From Aradus depressus (taxonomy: Eukaryota > Arthropoda > Insecta > Hemiptera > Aradidae): 64,000 nt of DNA. This document shows, one piece after another, positions 20,686 through 31,197 of the stretch (positions are counted from its first letter, which is position 1; the number at the start of each line of letters is the position of its first letter). A program made the position numbers and the translations under genes. The stretch covers positions 27,639,027 through 27,703,026 of the forward strand of contig OY759221.1 in NCBI GenBank assembly GCA_963662175.1, in the 5' to 3' direction. The notes under the pieces are model-generated. The model had not been told where the DNA came from. It saw only the letters and a program-made list of their open reading frames with translations, and searched no databases.

Positions 20686-21266
20686 TTTAGGTTTTATGAC
20701 TCATGCCCAAGCTTTAACTACGAGGTCATATCGCCCACTACCAGAGCGCTTTCGTCACTCTGGTGGACATGAGCCCGACTCTACTGTGGGAGTCCTAAAT
20801 TTTGCCTACTCTAAATTTTTATTCACCTAGGGCAGGGGTCAGCAGGGGACAAGTACCTGACATCGTACAGGCTCGGGACCATCGCTTAACGTCCCATCCG
20901 AAGGACGGCATGCTTAAGTTTATTTTACCTGTTGATTTTTTCCGGCATTTCTTCCAGAGGTGTCTTCTTTTTTTCTTTTTTAACAATATTTCGGGACACT
21001 TTCACGTCCCTCCTCGGTGAACCTTATCGTTCATAGTGACCAGAAGAAGGGACGTGAAAGTGTCCCAAAATATTGTCAAAAACGAAAAAAGAAGACACCT
21101 CTGGAAGAAATGCCGGAAAAAATCAACATTTCAACATCCCAGAGAAGTTTAAGAAACACATATATTTTACCTCCCAGATAAAATAAATTAAGGGCCTCGG
21201 CCGGGTTTGAAAGAAAAATCTTGTAAGCAAGCACGCGCGTACCACTGAACTACCGGCGCCCTTAAT
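20686..21266 (-). repeat. SINE-G copy split by a foldback
   Basis: The minus-strand SINE reads from tail (20686) to TATTTTACCT (20921-20930), is interrupted by 20931-21162, and continues at 21163 with the duplicated TATTTTACCT, the CTCCCAGATAAAAT hairpin, a damaged box B and the head GAACTACCGGCGCCC. Removing the insert restores a full-length SINE. Confidence 0.9.
20931..21162. mobile_element. Foldback inserted in SINE-G with 10-bp duplication
   Basis: Arms contain CCGGCATTTCTTCCAGAGGT and GGACACTTTCACGTCCC with complements at 21050-21120. The insert is bounded by TATTTTACCT on both sides (20921-20930, 21163-21172). The inner sequence AGAAGAAGGGACGTGAAAGTGTCCC..AAAATATTG resembles the other foldback cores with hairpin, then AA, then AATATT palindrome, but the catalytic CUGANGA is not intact. 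Confidence 0.8.
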
Positions 21267-21704
21267 TATTGAGCTGAGTTTACGAAGCTCTTTCTTACGC
21301 GACTCAGGTATTTCGTTGTACTCATACTAAACCCCTTTACCGATCACATTGAAATTTGCCACGATGGTAGTGGACACGGTGTCGATGGTTTACTACTAAA
21401 AAATCTGAAATCGAATATACTACGGAGGAATAATCACCGAAAAACGAAAGCCCCATTGAATCAATTGAGAGACAAAATTCTTGCGCAAAATAGAATTTTT
21501 CGATTTCAAATGTAAAAATCCGGGCGAAGCCCTTTTCGGTTTACCATTGGACACCACTTTTTTTGAGCCGTTTTTTTCATTGTCCTAACGCATAAACTTC
21601 GACTTTTTTTCGATAAAAATATTCACAGGTGTTGTTGTCTACAAAAAGGCTAGATAATTGAATTCAATTAAAATCTATTTAAAACATTAATATATTCATA
21701 AAGA

Positions 21705-22049
21705 GGGGCGCCGGTAGCTCAGTGGTATGCGTGCTTGACTTCTGAGCTCAAGGTCGTGGGTTCGTAGCCCGACCGAGGCCCTTAGTTTATTTTATCTGGG
21801 AGGTAAAATAAACTTAAGCACGCCGTCCTTCGGATGGGACGTTAAGCGATGGTCCCGAGCCTGTACGATGTCAGGTACTCGTTAAAGACCCCTACCCTAG
21901 ATGAATAAAAATTTAGGGTAGGCAAAATTTAGGACTCCCACAGTAGAGTCGGGCTCATGTCCACCAGAGTGACGAAAGAGCGCTCTGGTAGTAGGCGATA
22001 TGACCTCGTAGTTAAAGCCCGGGCATGAGTCATAAAACCTAACCTAACC
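21705..22049 (+). repeat. Full-length SINE-G with 12-bp duplication
   Basis: Flanked by TATTCATAAAGA (21693-21704 and 22050-22061). The head GGGGCGCCGGTAGCTCAG is tRNA-like with box A TAGCTCAGTGG and box B GGTTCGTAGCCC, the usual internal RNA polymerase III promoter. Then come hairpin 1 (GTTTATTTTA, loop TCTGGGAGG, TAAAATAAAC), a central block TCCTTCGGATGGGACGTTAA..CGATGTCAGGTACTCGTTAA, hairpin 2 (CCTACCCTA/TTAGGGTAGG), hairpin 3 (CCAGAG/CTCTGG) and the tail CATAAAACCTAACCTAACC. 345 bp, no coding capacity. The central block recalls SINE core domains known from other invertebrates, which I cannot check. Confidence 0.93.
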
Positions 22050-22549
22050 TATTCATAAAGAACATACAAGGTGACAAGTTACTGATAATTATTAAGACAT
22101 TAACTGAGTTTTTTTACACAGATATGCCTGACTCAGCTCAGTTTTTGCAAACAGCAGAATGTATTGCACACCTAGTTATATTAAATATATAATACTCGTA
22201 TATTATATTATTATATTTTAAAATGAGTGAATGACTTTTGTAATAATATTATAATAATTGAACTATCTCTATACTATTGTTGCTAGTCTCATAGATAGAT
22301 GGCTCCATCATTCTATTAACATTATGCTAAAACCAAGGCTTGAGTGTCACGTGACCCCGAAATACTCCCGGAGATTAGGCAAGTTCAGTTCAACGGGCTG
22401 ATTTAGCGATTAATGTGTTGATCTAACTTATACTGATGAAATTTAGATAGTTAAACATTCTGTGTAGATATTCATGATGAAGATTATTATTTGTTAGTAT
22501 TAATAATATGTCAGAGTTCAGTGTTATTAAACAGAAATAAATGTAAGAT

Positions 22550-22930
22550 TTCGCTCTCCCTCTGAAATAAGTTTATTAATTTGATTGGAACGTACTAAAT
22601 TTCAAGCTGATACTTTTATTACAACAGGAGTTATTAAGGTTTTTGTGTTAAGCCCCCCAAAAAACATTCCCTTAGGCCTGTTCGCCTCAAAATTGATAGA
22701 TGTCCTCATGAAGTTTTGAATTTACATGTGATATTTCCTGTCGATACTTTCATTCAGAAGTTATAGGTGTTGCCTCTTTTTTTTTTTTTTTTTTTCTCAT
22801 TTTTCATTTTTGAAATCAGGAGATCGAAAAACACAAAAATTTAGATGAAAAATAAAAAATCAGATTTCTTGCCGAATACATAACTTTTCTTATACCTCGT
22901 ATAGCTGGGAAAGTAAAAAGGAAACACCAG
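22550..22930 (+). repeat. DR dispersed repeat
   Basis: Modules with AACGTACTAAATTTCAAGCT, GGAGTTATTAAGGTTTTTG, CTCAAAATTGATAG, ATGTCCTCATGAAGTTTTGA, CTGTCGATACTTTCATTC, a long T-run, GATCGAAAAACAC, then CTTATACCTCGTATAGCTGG, GAAAGTAAAAA. Confidence 0.8.
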
Positions 22931-22974
22931 AAAATTTATTTTGAAAAAATAATTTATTTATTTTTTGGTTTTTA

Positions 22975-23205
22975 GCTTCGTGTTAAACTTCTCTGAGATG
23001 TTAATATGTTGATATTTTTTCCAATTTTTTTTTCCCATAGGGCTCTTTTTTTATTTATTTTTTTTTAACAATATTTCGGGACACTTCCACGTCCCTCCTA
23101 TGAACTCGTTCATAGTGACCAGAAGAAAGGGCGTGGAAGTGTCCCGAAATATTGTCAAAAAAGAAAAAAGAAACCTCTGGGAAAAAAATTACGGAAAAAA
23201 TTAAC
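22975..23205. mobile_element. Foldback, same family as 20931-21162
   Basis: TTTAACAATATTTCGGGACA..CCACGTCCC is mirrored by GGGCGTGGAAGTGTCCCGAA then ATATTGTCAAAA. The outer left TTAAACTTCTCTGAGATGTT is the complement of the right end of the other copy. Insertion boundaries not resolved. Confidence 0.7.
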
Positions 23206-23429
23206 ATGAGTAGATGATGTCAGATGTCAATGGTACTTGTCCTGCCATAAATACTGTTACAAAAGTTGGACTTTAATTAAACCCTTGGGTATTGTTTACA
23301 TAGGCCTCACCTATATCAGATTGTTTACTTTGCACATCAGGCTAATAATTTCTATTAGTTTGTATTTTTCTTTCGGTCAGTTAACATTGGGAACGATTGT
23401 TGGATGTCCCCAGCCCGTCTTATACTGTT

Positions 23430-23700
23430 TTTTTCTTCTTCCGCCAAGAGCCGACACATCACGCCGAACACTGGGTAGCTGGTTTCCGTCACCAGCTGCC
23501 GCAGATCCAGTCCCGCAAATCAACTCCACCCTGGCCTGGTCATACAGCGGGCAATCAAGGTCTACATGTTCGACGCCGCCACATGAACGTTCGGGTTGTT
23601 TTACCTCTTAAAGAAGAAGAGCTTGGAGATAAAATTCCCGTGACCTGATAGTATCTGGGACAGATCAGGTTGTACCCATGTTGAGTCAAGTTAGTTCAAA
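23430..23700 (-). pseudogene. LINE ORF2 C-terminal remnant
   Basis: On the minus strand, frames around 23640-23700 read like HGNFISKLFFFKR and STWVQPDL, matching the clearer copy at 56068-56703 (SSWIQPSHW, SSHGNFSAKHFFFKR). The region ends in a T-run near 23430 (poly-A side). Frameshifts and stops break it. Confidence 0.6.
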
Positions 23701-23704
23701 GTTA

Positions 23705-24470
23705 CTAACCGTATAGACAACGTTACTAAACTGCTTGAAGTTACCCCGTGCGAAGGCTGGTAACCTGCTGGTATTGAAATATTATGTAATGTGAAAATTA
23801 TTTCATTATGATCATTCTAAACCTTCCTAAAAACTAGTCTCTCTTCTATATCCAATATCCCGACAAAGTGGGATTTGATTTTTATCCAATTCCATAAAAT
23901 ATACCAGTATTATCTTCCTTGGTCTGAGAGAAGATAAAATAAGATTTTTTTTTTTCGTATACTGATATGGGTTGTTTAAACATCCTACAAGGTTGGACAT
24001 CAAACCTCCCAGAAGAGAGGACTATCTCTTTGTGTGAATCAAATCAAATATTTGTCTAGATGGGGAGGCAATAGTGTTTCGTTCCCCCCAGAAAGGGGAT
24101 ATTACAAATGGAATACGATACCAACTCCAAGCAAAGTTCCAGTTCTCCAGACCGCTTTTAGATTATATTGGGCAGCTACCTAGTAACCAGTGGCGGATCT
24201 AAGAGGCGGCCCCTGTCCAAAAGAACTCCCAGGTTACATCTTAGATCTCGGTATGTCAGACCGTCAGGTTACATAGATGGTTTGAGGAAGGCAGAAGATG
24301 TGAAATAAATACAGAGCAGGTTCTCGTAGGTCTCTTGAGAATCACTCTATTTAATTGACTCTGAGCTGGAGAACAAAACGAATTGCTTTATGTTCGGATT
24401 ACTCAGATATAAGTGTGAAAATGACACTTCACTTCAATTATCTCCATACTCAATACAGTCCTAAATGGAA
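23705..24470. other. Unannotated stretch
   Basis: No convincing coding or repeat similarity. CAGTGGCGGATCTA near 24187 looks like a hAT-type terminus but no partner end was found. Confidence 0.3.
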
Positions 24471-24474
24471 GCTA

Positions 24475-24755
24475 CTTCTGGAGAGGAGGGGAATGGGGAA
24501 AAGGTCGTCTGCAGAAGACGGGAATGGGGAAGAGTTCATCTAGAGAGGAGAGGGTTGGGAAAGAGGTCGTCTGGAGAGGACGAGAATGGGGAAGAGGTCG
24601 CCTGGGGAGGAGGGGAATGGGGAAGAGGTCGTCTGGAGAGGACGAGAATGGGGAAGAGGTCGTCTGGAGAGGACGGGAATGGGGAAGAGGTCGTCTGGAG
24701 AGGACGGGAATGGGGAAGAGGTCGTCTGGAGAGGAGGGGAATGGGGAAGACCAGA
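24475..24755 (+). repeat. 31-bp minisatellite, about nine units
   Basis: Unit GAATGGGGAAGAGGTCGTCT plus GGAGAGGACGG, exactly 31 bp in the regular part (GAATGG at 24615, 24646, 24677, 24708). Because 31 is not divisible by three and the unit has no stop in any plus frame, all three plus frames stay open and read the same 31-residue peptide in different phase. Strong purine bias on the plus strand. No start context or partner exon supports a real protein. Confidence 0.93.
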
Positions 24756-24888
24756 TATCTCCTCTAGTCCTGCAATTTCTTTGAAATTCGGATTTTCAAA
24801 GTACTCCCAAAAAATATATATTTTGTGAAATAGACCACATTTTTTAAAAAAACATTGTTTTTTTTTTTAGTTTTTATGAAGTGTTTCA

Positions 24889-25500
24889 CAATATCTCTGC
24901 AAGGAAGCTACAGCTGCCGTGCTAACAGAGGCCATATCAGTTCGTCCTGCAGACATCAAGCAGGCACTCAAATTGGCCATCAAACATAAATTGCTAAAGC
25001 AATGGGAGGATAATACTTTACGAGGTTAAACCTCGAATCGACACTGCTGATGTGACGTCTCTTTCCCAAAAAGAAAGAATGGTCCTGACGAGGCTAAGAA
25101 TCGGACACACTTGGCTAACCCATGTCCACATTTTGTTGCGGAGTCCACTGTGCAGGGAAGAACCTGGTAACCTGTAAGAACAGAACCTGGTAACTGTCTT
25201 CCACATTCTTCAGTCCTGTGAAGCTCTCAAATCCTACCGAGAAAGAGATGGATTGCCTGACGATTCTCGAGCAATGCTGAAAGATAGCTCGGCCTACACA
25301 TCCCAGCTCCTGCAAATCTTTCGAAATACTGGACTATATGACCAAAAAATTATATGGTGCCATTCGCGGAGGAATAGCTAATATCCAGAGAGATAGCCTT
25401 ATCCACATGATGTCATCCTATCTACTATAATAATAGTTGTGCTGGCGCTAATGCCTCTGCAATCGATGCGCCTAATAAAAAAAAATGAAAAAAAAAATCG
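24889..25500 (+). pseudogene. LINE ORF2 3' end with RNase H-type C-terminus
   Basis: Reads EATAAVLTEAISVRPADIKQ then ALKLAIKHKLLKQWEDNTLR, then after one frameshift near 25024 LSQKERMVLTRLRIGHTWLT and HVHILLRSPLC, then VFHILQSCEAL. The KERMVLTRLRIGHT block is typical of the C-terminal end of LINE polyproteins that carry RNase H. It ends with CAATCGATGCGCC and an A-rich tail at 25475-25500. A duplicated GAACCTGGTAACC segment near 25155-25195 also breaks the frame. Confidence 0.8.
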
Positions 25501-25504
25501 TTAT

Positions 25505-26540
25505 GTTACTATATTGAATTATAGCCCACATGGTAGATTTTTGGAGGGAGATCGAAAACGTAATTGATTAATTCGTGCTGTGGAATTAGACTGCAAATGA
25601 TTTTCAACTTATGGAATCACGGGGTCGAAAATCACTAACTTCTCCAATACATCGAATAGCTGATGTAAAAGATAATCGATAAAAATCCAATCCCTCACGT
25701 TTTCTTATAAGTCGTTATTTCTCTGATCAGAATACAGTATCCAGTACGAAATGTATGTGGAGCAGTGTCTCGTTTGACTTGATTTGTTATCCATTTGTCT
25801 CCATCACTGATTCAACTGTGAATACATCCAATCCTCTATTTGATATATTGCATACGAAATGACGTCGACGTATAATACCCGTCCTAGATTACCTGTAAAC
25901 TGTCTTGGTAACACAATACCAATTAAGGTTGACGTAAATCTCTAGTCAATTAGACTGAAATCTAACATCTATATAAACCTAACTACATAAACCTAACATC
26001 TAGGAAAATTAAATTCATATCGTAATCTATTTACTGTCGTAAAATATGTAAGGCCGTGAATTTTACAATATGGAGGACTAGGGGTCGGACTGACAAATGT
26101 CGTGTACGTATTAGAAAGATTCCCTCATATATCGACGTAGAGAAGACCCAAGTCTCCCGACATCTTGACATATTGTCTGTCCAGACAAGCGACAAGTGGT
26201 GTCTGTAATGCCTCTTTATACTGTACCAACTTCAGTAGTGGACTAAGTGAAAAAATCCTTTTTAGCTTCCCCCGCACAAATCTCTGACAGTCTTTTGAAT
26301 TGCTGATTTCCTTTGATTTAAACATGATTTTAGAAGGTTCTGCCTTCAAGTGGATTTTAAATTACATTCCTTCTTAAGGTAATTTAAGATCTTCTAATGA
26401 CTACGTATATGGAGGGCAGAATGCTTTCAGGAATTTTTTTTTTTCGAAAGTTCTTTCATGGCATAATTACCAAATTTCAGATTCCAAAATAATAAAAAAA
26501 ATAAATTAAAAAAAATGCATTAATTGAAGTTCTTCAGTTG
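25505..26540. other. AT-rich stretch with a weak DR remnant
   Basis: 25540-25620 contains GATTAATTCGTGCTGTGGAA as in the reverse DR 5' module. The rest shows no coding or repeat similarity I can support. Confidence 0.35.
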
Positions 26541-26549
26541 AGCCTCCCC

Positions 26550-26720
26550 CTCTGACCCTTCCTTACTCTTCACACGATATGACTTAAAATCAACAGGTGT
26601 TGGCCTTAGGGCTTGCCGGATACATATATAAAATTGTGTCTATACATTCAGTCTATCGGGAGTTATTTTATTACTATCCAGAATCGGAAAACGTGAAATT
26701 CCGGTGAAATAAAAATTGCT
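26550..26720 (+). repeat. DR dispersed repeat, 3' module
   Basis: ACTTAAAATCAACAGGTGTT, GGATACATATATAAAATTGT, TCTATCGGGAGTTATTTTAT and GAATCGGAAAACGTGAAATT in DR order. Confidence 0.8.
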
Positions 26721-26798
26721 CATATTAGAATTTTTTAAAAAATATTTTCACTTTTTAAAAATGTTTTTCACTCAAATTATCCATAACAGAATCTCGCC

Positions 26799-27085
26799 TT
26801 AGTTTATTTTATCTGGGAGGTAAAATAAACTTAAGCACGCCGTCCTTCGGATGGGACGTTAAGCGATGGTTCCGAGCCTGTACGATGTCAGGTACTCGTT
26901 AAAGACCCCTACCCTAGGTGAATAAAAAATTTAGGGTAGGCAAAATTTAGGACTCCCACAGTAGAGTCGGGCTCATGTCCACCAGAGTGACGAAAGAGCG
27001 CTCTGGTAGTAGGCGATATGACCTCGTAGTTAAAGCCCGGGCATGAGTCATAAACCCTAACCCTAACCCTAAATCTCTCTTAGTT
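26799..27085 (+). repeat. SINE-G, head-truncated, (CCCTAA)n tail
   Basis: Starts at hairpin 1 and keeps the central block and hairpins 2 and 3. The tail reads CATAAACCCTAACCCTAACC, that is (CCCTAA)3 rather than the usual CCTAA. Confidence 0.9.
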
Positions 27086-27173
27086 TTTAATTATTTTTTA
27101 TATTTTTATTTGGATTCTTATTATATTATTATTTTTTTTAATGTATATATTTATTATATATATAATATTGGGA

Positions 27174-27418
27174 GGGTGCCGGTAGCTAAGTGGTATGCGT
27201 GCTTGTCTTCTGAGCTGAAGATCGTGGATTCGAAACCCAACCGAGGCCCTTAGTTTATTTTATCTGGGAAGTAAAATAAACTTAAGCACGCCGTCCTTCG
27301 GATGGGACATTAAGCTATGGTCCCGAGCCTGTACGATGTCAGGTACTCGTTAAAAACCCCTACCCTAGTTGAATAAAAATTTACGATAGACATAATGTAG
27401 GACTCCCACAGTGGAAAA
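27174..27418 (+). repeat. SINE-G, 3'-truncated
   Basis: Has head GGGTGCCGGTAGCTAAGTGG and box B GATTCGAAACCC, the central block and hairpin 2 (weakened), then breaks off after GGACTCCCACAGTGG. It is only about 90 bp from the preceding copy and in the same orientation. Confidence 0.9.
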
Positions 27419-27479
27419 ATAGCAGAATTGGAAAGTATTTTGCATGAAAAACGGCAACTTACTGAATTATTGACACTAT

Positions 27480-28165
27480 CGATGGTTTTACACGGATAGT
27501 ATCGGTTATCGAGAGTGGCCAACTATCGCCATAGCCTCATTTAAGCCCTACTCTGGTTCCTTGCACAAGTTCCTGAGCCTCAGTTTGGAGAATATTTTCT
27601 TAGGTAATAAATACATCCTAGGTATTTCTAGATCTTAATATTCTTCGAAAGTGTAATGAGAAGCGCTAGGTTCCTTTGAGTGATATATTCCTTCAGAAAT
27701 TCGTGAAACGTTAATGAATTTTCTGAGACATCGCCTTGTGCTCTACCTTGTTTCAACATAACATCGAGATAATGTAAACAGTTAAGGAGATAGCTGGAAA
27801 CTGTTCCATCGTCTCTTTGAATCAACTTTGCTTTCATGTTTGCATCACCTCAGAGCGCTCCAGCGGAAGACTGAGCATTACATTTCAGTGAGGTGAGGTG
27901 TGTGGAGCATTAGGTGGGTGGCAAACTGAGATGTGGCAACATCAAAGACAAGACATGGTAAGAGCAGAAGATGTAAGGGGGAGAAAAGATGAGACTGTGC
28001 AGTGGAAACAGACGTCTTTTTAGTGCTAACTCCATCCAATGGTAGATGTACCTGGCAGGTTTACTATGGATCCTCTTGGATAAAACATTCCAATCCTCTT
28101 CTCCAAAATATAATATTCTCTGTCAATCCAATTTTTGTTTATAAAATATAATTATAACTTAAAAT
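27480..28165. other. Unannotated stretch
   Basis: CTATCGATGGTTTTACA near 27479 recalls the hAT end of 1133-1845, but no partner was found. A 69-residue minus frame at 27628-27837 has no motif I recognise. Confidence 0.3.
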
Positions 28166-28169
28166 AATG

Positions 28170-28470
28170 TCGTCGGTGAATCAGCCAATTCCCCAGAACG
28201 AATTAATCAACTAACTTTTCGCTCCCCCTCCAAAACCAGTCGACAGTTGGCGGTAATATTCAACAGTTGTACTTATATATGTTATCTAAATCCTTATACT
28301 AAATTTTGTGTCAATAAAATCATTACATCGGGAGTTATTAGGGTTTTTGAATCGAGGCCCCTCTGACCTCCCTTCCCTCCTGCTGATTGCGCTGAAAATT
28401 AATTTGTGTCATCCTTGTGGGTTTTGAATTCACATTTGCAATTTTGTGTCGATATATTCTTTACAGCGGG
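28170..28470 (+). repeat. DR dispersed repeat
   Basis: GTCGGTGAATCAGCC, CCCCAGAACGAATTAATCAA, CCAAAACCAGTCGACAG, ACTAAATTTTGTGTCAATAA, GGGAGTTATTAGGGTTTTTG, GCGCTGAAAATTAATTTG, TTGTGTCGATATATTC in order. Confidence 0.85.
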
Positions 28471-28819
28471 AGTTTTTGATCCGTCCTCCATCTTACCAAA
28501 TCTGGAGACACATTAGCGATCATAAGAACCCATTTTTCAATAGGACTAATCATTTTCGACGAAAACTGAGAAAACGTCTAAAAAAAATTGGTTTCAAAAT
28601 GATACTTCAGGAATTTTTTGGTATGTATCTCGCTAAATGTGGCGACTAGCGAAAAGAGATGTTTGATTAGGTTGTAAATGTAATCTTGATCTTGTAAAAT
28701 ACTAAATGTACTTAAGCCATGAAGTAAAGTGGGTCAAAACAGACATCCTAGATCCTAACGTCGTCGTAGACATCCTAATTAGTCAAAACGCGTCAAGGTT
28801 ACCATAAAATGTGGTTCGA

Positions 28820-29062
28820 GAGGGTTTATTTTATTTGGGAGAAGTAAACCTCGCCGATCTTCGGATGGGACGTTAAGCGATGGTACCGAGCCTGTACAAT
28901 GTCAGGTTAAAGACTCCTACCCTAGATGAATAAACATTTAGGATTGGCAAAATTTAGGACTCCCGTAGTAGAGTCAAGTCCCTGTCCACTAGTGTGAGCG
29001 CTCTCGTAGTAGAATGTGATCTTGTAGGTAACGCCCGGGCATGAGTCATAATAGGTATTATA
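28820..29062 (+). repeat. SINE-G, left of a tail-to-tail pair
   Basis: Starts in hairpin 1 (TATTTGGGAGAAGTAAA), has CTTCGGATGGGACGTTAA and ends GCCCGGGCATGAGTCATAAT. A second copy on the other strand follows directly. Confidence 0.85.
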
Positions 29063-29285
29063 GGGCTTCAACTACGAGATCATATCGTTCTGGTGGACAA
29101 GAGGCCGACTCTATTATGGGAGTCCTAACTTTGCTTACCCAAATTTTTTTTTATTATTCATTTGGGGTGGGGGCATTAACATTAAGTACCTGACATCGTA
29201 CAGGGACCATCGCTTAAGTTTATTTTACCTCTCAGATAAAGTAAACTATAGGAACATACTACTAAGCTACCGGCGCCCTCGTAGT
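29063..29285 (-). repeat. SINE-G, right of a tail-to-tail pair
   Basis: Runs from GGGCTTCAACTACGAGATCA to AAGCTACCGGCGCCCTC at the tRNA head. With the preceding copy it makes a diverged inverted pair joined at the tails, opposite in geometry to 3369-4005. Confidence 0.85.
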
Positions 29286-29289
29286 AATT

Positions 29290-30490
29290 CATGTTTGTTA
29301 CATCCTCGGATCTTCCTGGAATGAATGTCGACTTAGTTGAGTATACCTCTGCAAAGAGCTTGAAAAATAAGGTAAACTATGCAAATATCACTGTTTGGGG
29401 CCTACATTTGTTGTGGACCAGGGAAGTAGATAATCCGTACCTTACCCCCACTTTCTGGACCAACTTGATCCTGAGGTCTGTTCGGCTCCGGCATCAGTTT
29501 TTGTTGGTTCACCCAAGCTGTTCTCGTGTTGAGTTCGGCCCCAGCGCCAGCTCAGTTCGGCCGTAGCAGCCCGCTCATGTGTATGTAAAGTTCGGCCTCC
29601 GGCGTCAGCTTGTATAGGTTGACCCCAGCCAGCTTGTGTGTGTAAAGTCCGATCGTTGCAGTCAGCTCGTGTGGTTAGGCTCAAGAGTTTTTGTTGTGTG
29701 AGTCTAGGACCAGTGTGCAGTTATTGGTTACTCAGTATGTATGAAAGTACATGTGATACTTCGCTTCTTATGTAGTTTCAATCGTGGGAAACCGTTCATA
29801 ATGTGTTAATTTACGTGTTCTCAGTTTATGTTTGCTTATAGACAAACGAGCAGTCAAGCCCTGTTCTATATAATATAAGCCTGGCCAAGCACTATATATT
29901 AATTCCATATCAGTGTTACCCCCCTTTATTATGTATCTTATAGATGCGGCTAAATCCAGTATAGAGTTACACATATCCGTAAGTACATAATAGTGTTTAA
30001 GAAATATTAACAGAAACAGTTTTCATCATTTTATGTTAAGTTAGTTTCTTTATGAACTAGCACCCATCGAATTCACTCAGAAAGTGCCATGTTTACGAAT
30101 GTTGTGCGTAGACAATCACAATTTAGGTAAAAGTTCGACATAGTAATGTTTACCTCCGAGGTAGAGAGAGCTTTAACATATCAAATACTTAATAATGTAT
30201 TTAATAAATACTTTAAACAAGGAGAATAAAGCGAGTGTCAGATTTTAAGAGGATTGTGGTAAAGGAAGAAACGATGCGAGTCTATCTGCTCTCTATAACT
30301 AGAGTTCCATTTGGTATTCAGAATCCGTTCTGAGTTGCTTTCAGGGGAGTTCTGAGTACACACAAGGAATGAGAAGGCCGTCCCAACTTCATGGAGCAAC
30401 TCCACCAAAACAAATATTCAACTTTATAAAAATTGAGTTTCTGGAATTTACAGATAAATGAAATATTAAAAGAATTAAGAATGAGATCCT
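29290..30490. other. Unannotated stretch, possible LTR-like region
   Basis: 29480-29690 has loosely repeated GTTCGGCC(T)CCG..CAGCT motifs. About 29865-29890 has TATATAATATAAGCCTGGCC, reminiscent of a promoter or LTR. No terminal TG..CA pair, primer site or coding sequence was found. Confidence 0.25.
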
Positions 30491-30689
30491 GAAAAAAATC
30501 GGTGAATCATGTACTTTCCCAGGACGAAATAATGAATTAAGTGTTTCCTCTCCCTCCAGAACGTTTGTCTAAAAAAAAACAATTGTTGTATTGAAGGGTT
30601 CAGAATTTAGATTCTCAATTCAATACGGATATAATTATTGTTTTTTTGTGTGTTTTTTTTGCTGAGCCCCCCTCTTCCCTTTAGCCGAT

Positions 30690-31197
30690 TCCGCGGAAAA
30701 TTAATAGATGTTGTTCTTATGGAGTTTAGAATTTATATATGAAATTTTGGCTCGATATATTCATTACAAAGGCAGTTATTAGAGATGAAAACTGACATTA
30801 TTGCAGAGATATTGTGAAATAATTCAAATGAACTTGAAAGAAATAAAATTTGTTTATTTATGGTATTGTCTAATTTCACCAACTATATTTACATGGGAGT
30901 AGTTTCGGTATTTCTACCATCCTCAGCCAAAAGCATTCACTCTTATCTCTTATGTTTTTGGCTGAGGATGGTAGAAATACCGAAAGTACTCCCATGTATA
31001 TATAGTTGGTGAAATTAGACATTACCATAAATAAACAAGTTTTATTTCTTTCAAGTTCATTTGAATTATTTCACAATATCTCTGCAATAATGTCAGTTTT
31101 CATCTCTAATAACTGCCTTTGTAATGAATATATCGACCCACAATTTCATATATAAATAATAAACTCGATAAGAACGTCATCTATTATTTTTCAGCCC
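30690..31197. mobile_element. Foldback FB4, palindrome extending into DR
   Basis: The inner arms (AGAGATGAAAACTGACATTA..AGTTTCGGTATTTC and complement) are near identical, with a loop of about 20 bp at 30930-30950. The mirror symmetry continues for about 95 bp into DR on both sides (TCATTACAAAGGCAGTTATT and its complement), so DR sequence is part of the palindrome. One hammerhead-like core per arm. The left-arm palindrome is mutated (AGTAGT, giving ACTACT). Confidence 0.8.
30959..30994 (+). ncRNA. Hammerhead-like core, FB4
   Basis: Stem I TGG (30959-30961), CTGAGGA (30962-30968), T, stem GGTA, GNRA loop GAAA, stem TACC (30970-30981), GAA (30982-30984), palindrome AGTACT (30985-30990), C (30991), stem I CCA (30992-30994). 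Confidence 0.5.

Noticed and set aside
24465..24828. Three overlapping glycine/arginine/glutamate-rich frames
   Set aside because: All are readings of the 31-bp minisatellite in different phase.
27050..27085. Interstitial telomere array
   Set aside because: Only three CCCTAA units, attached to a SINE-G tail; better read as the SINE's own 3' repeat.
29480..29890. Solo LTR of a gypsy or BEL element
   Set aside because: A TATA-like string exists, but no TG..CA ends, no duplication and no second copy were found.
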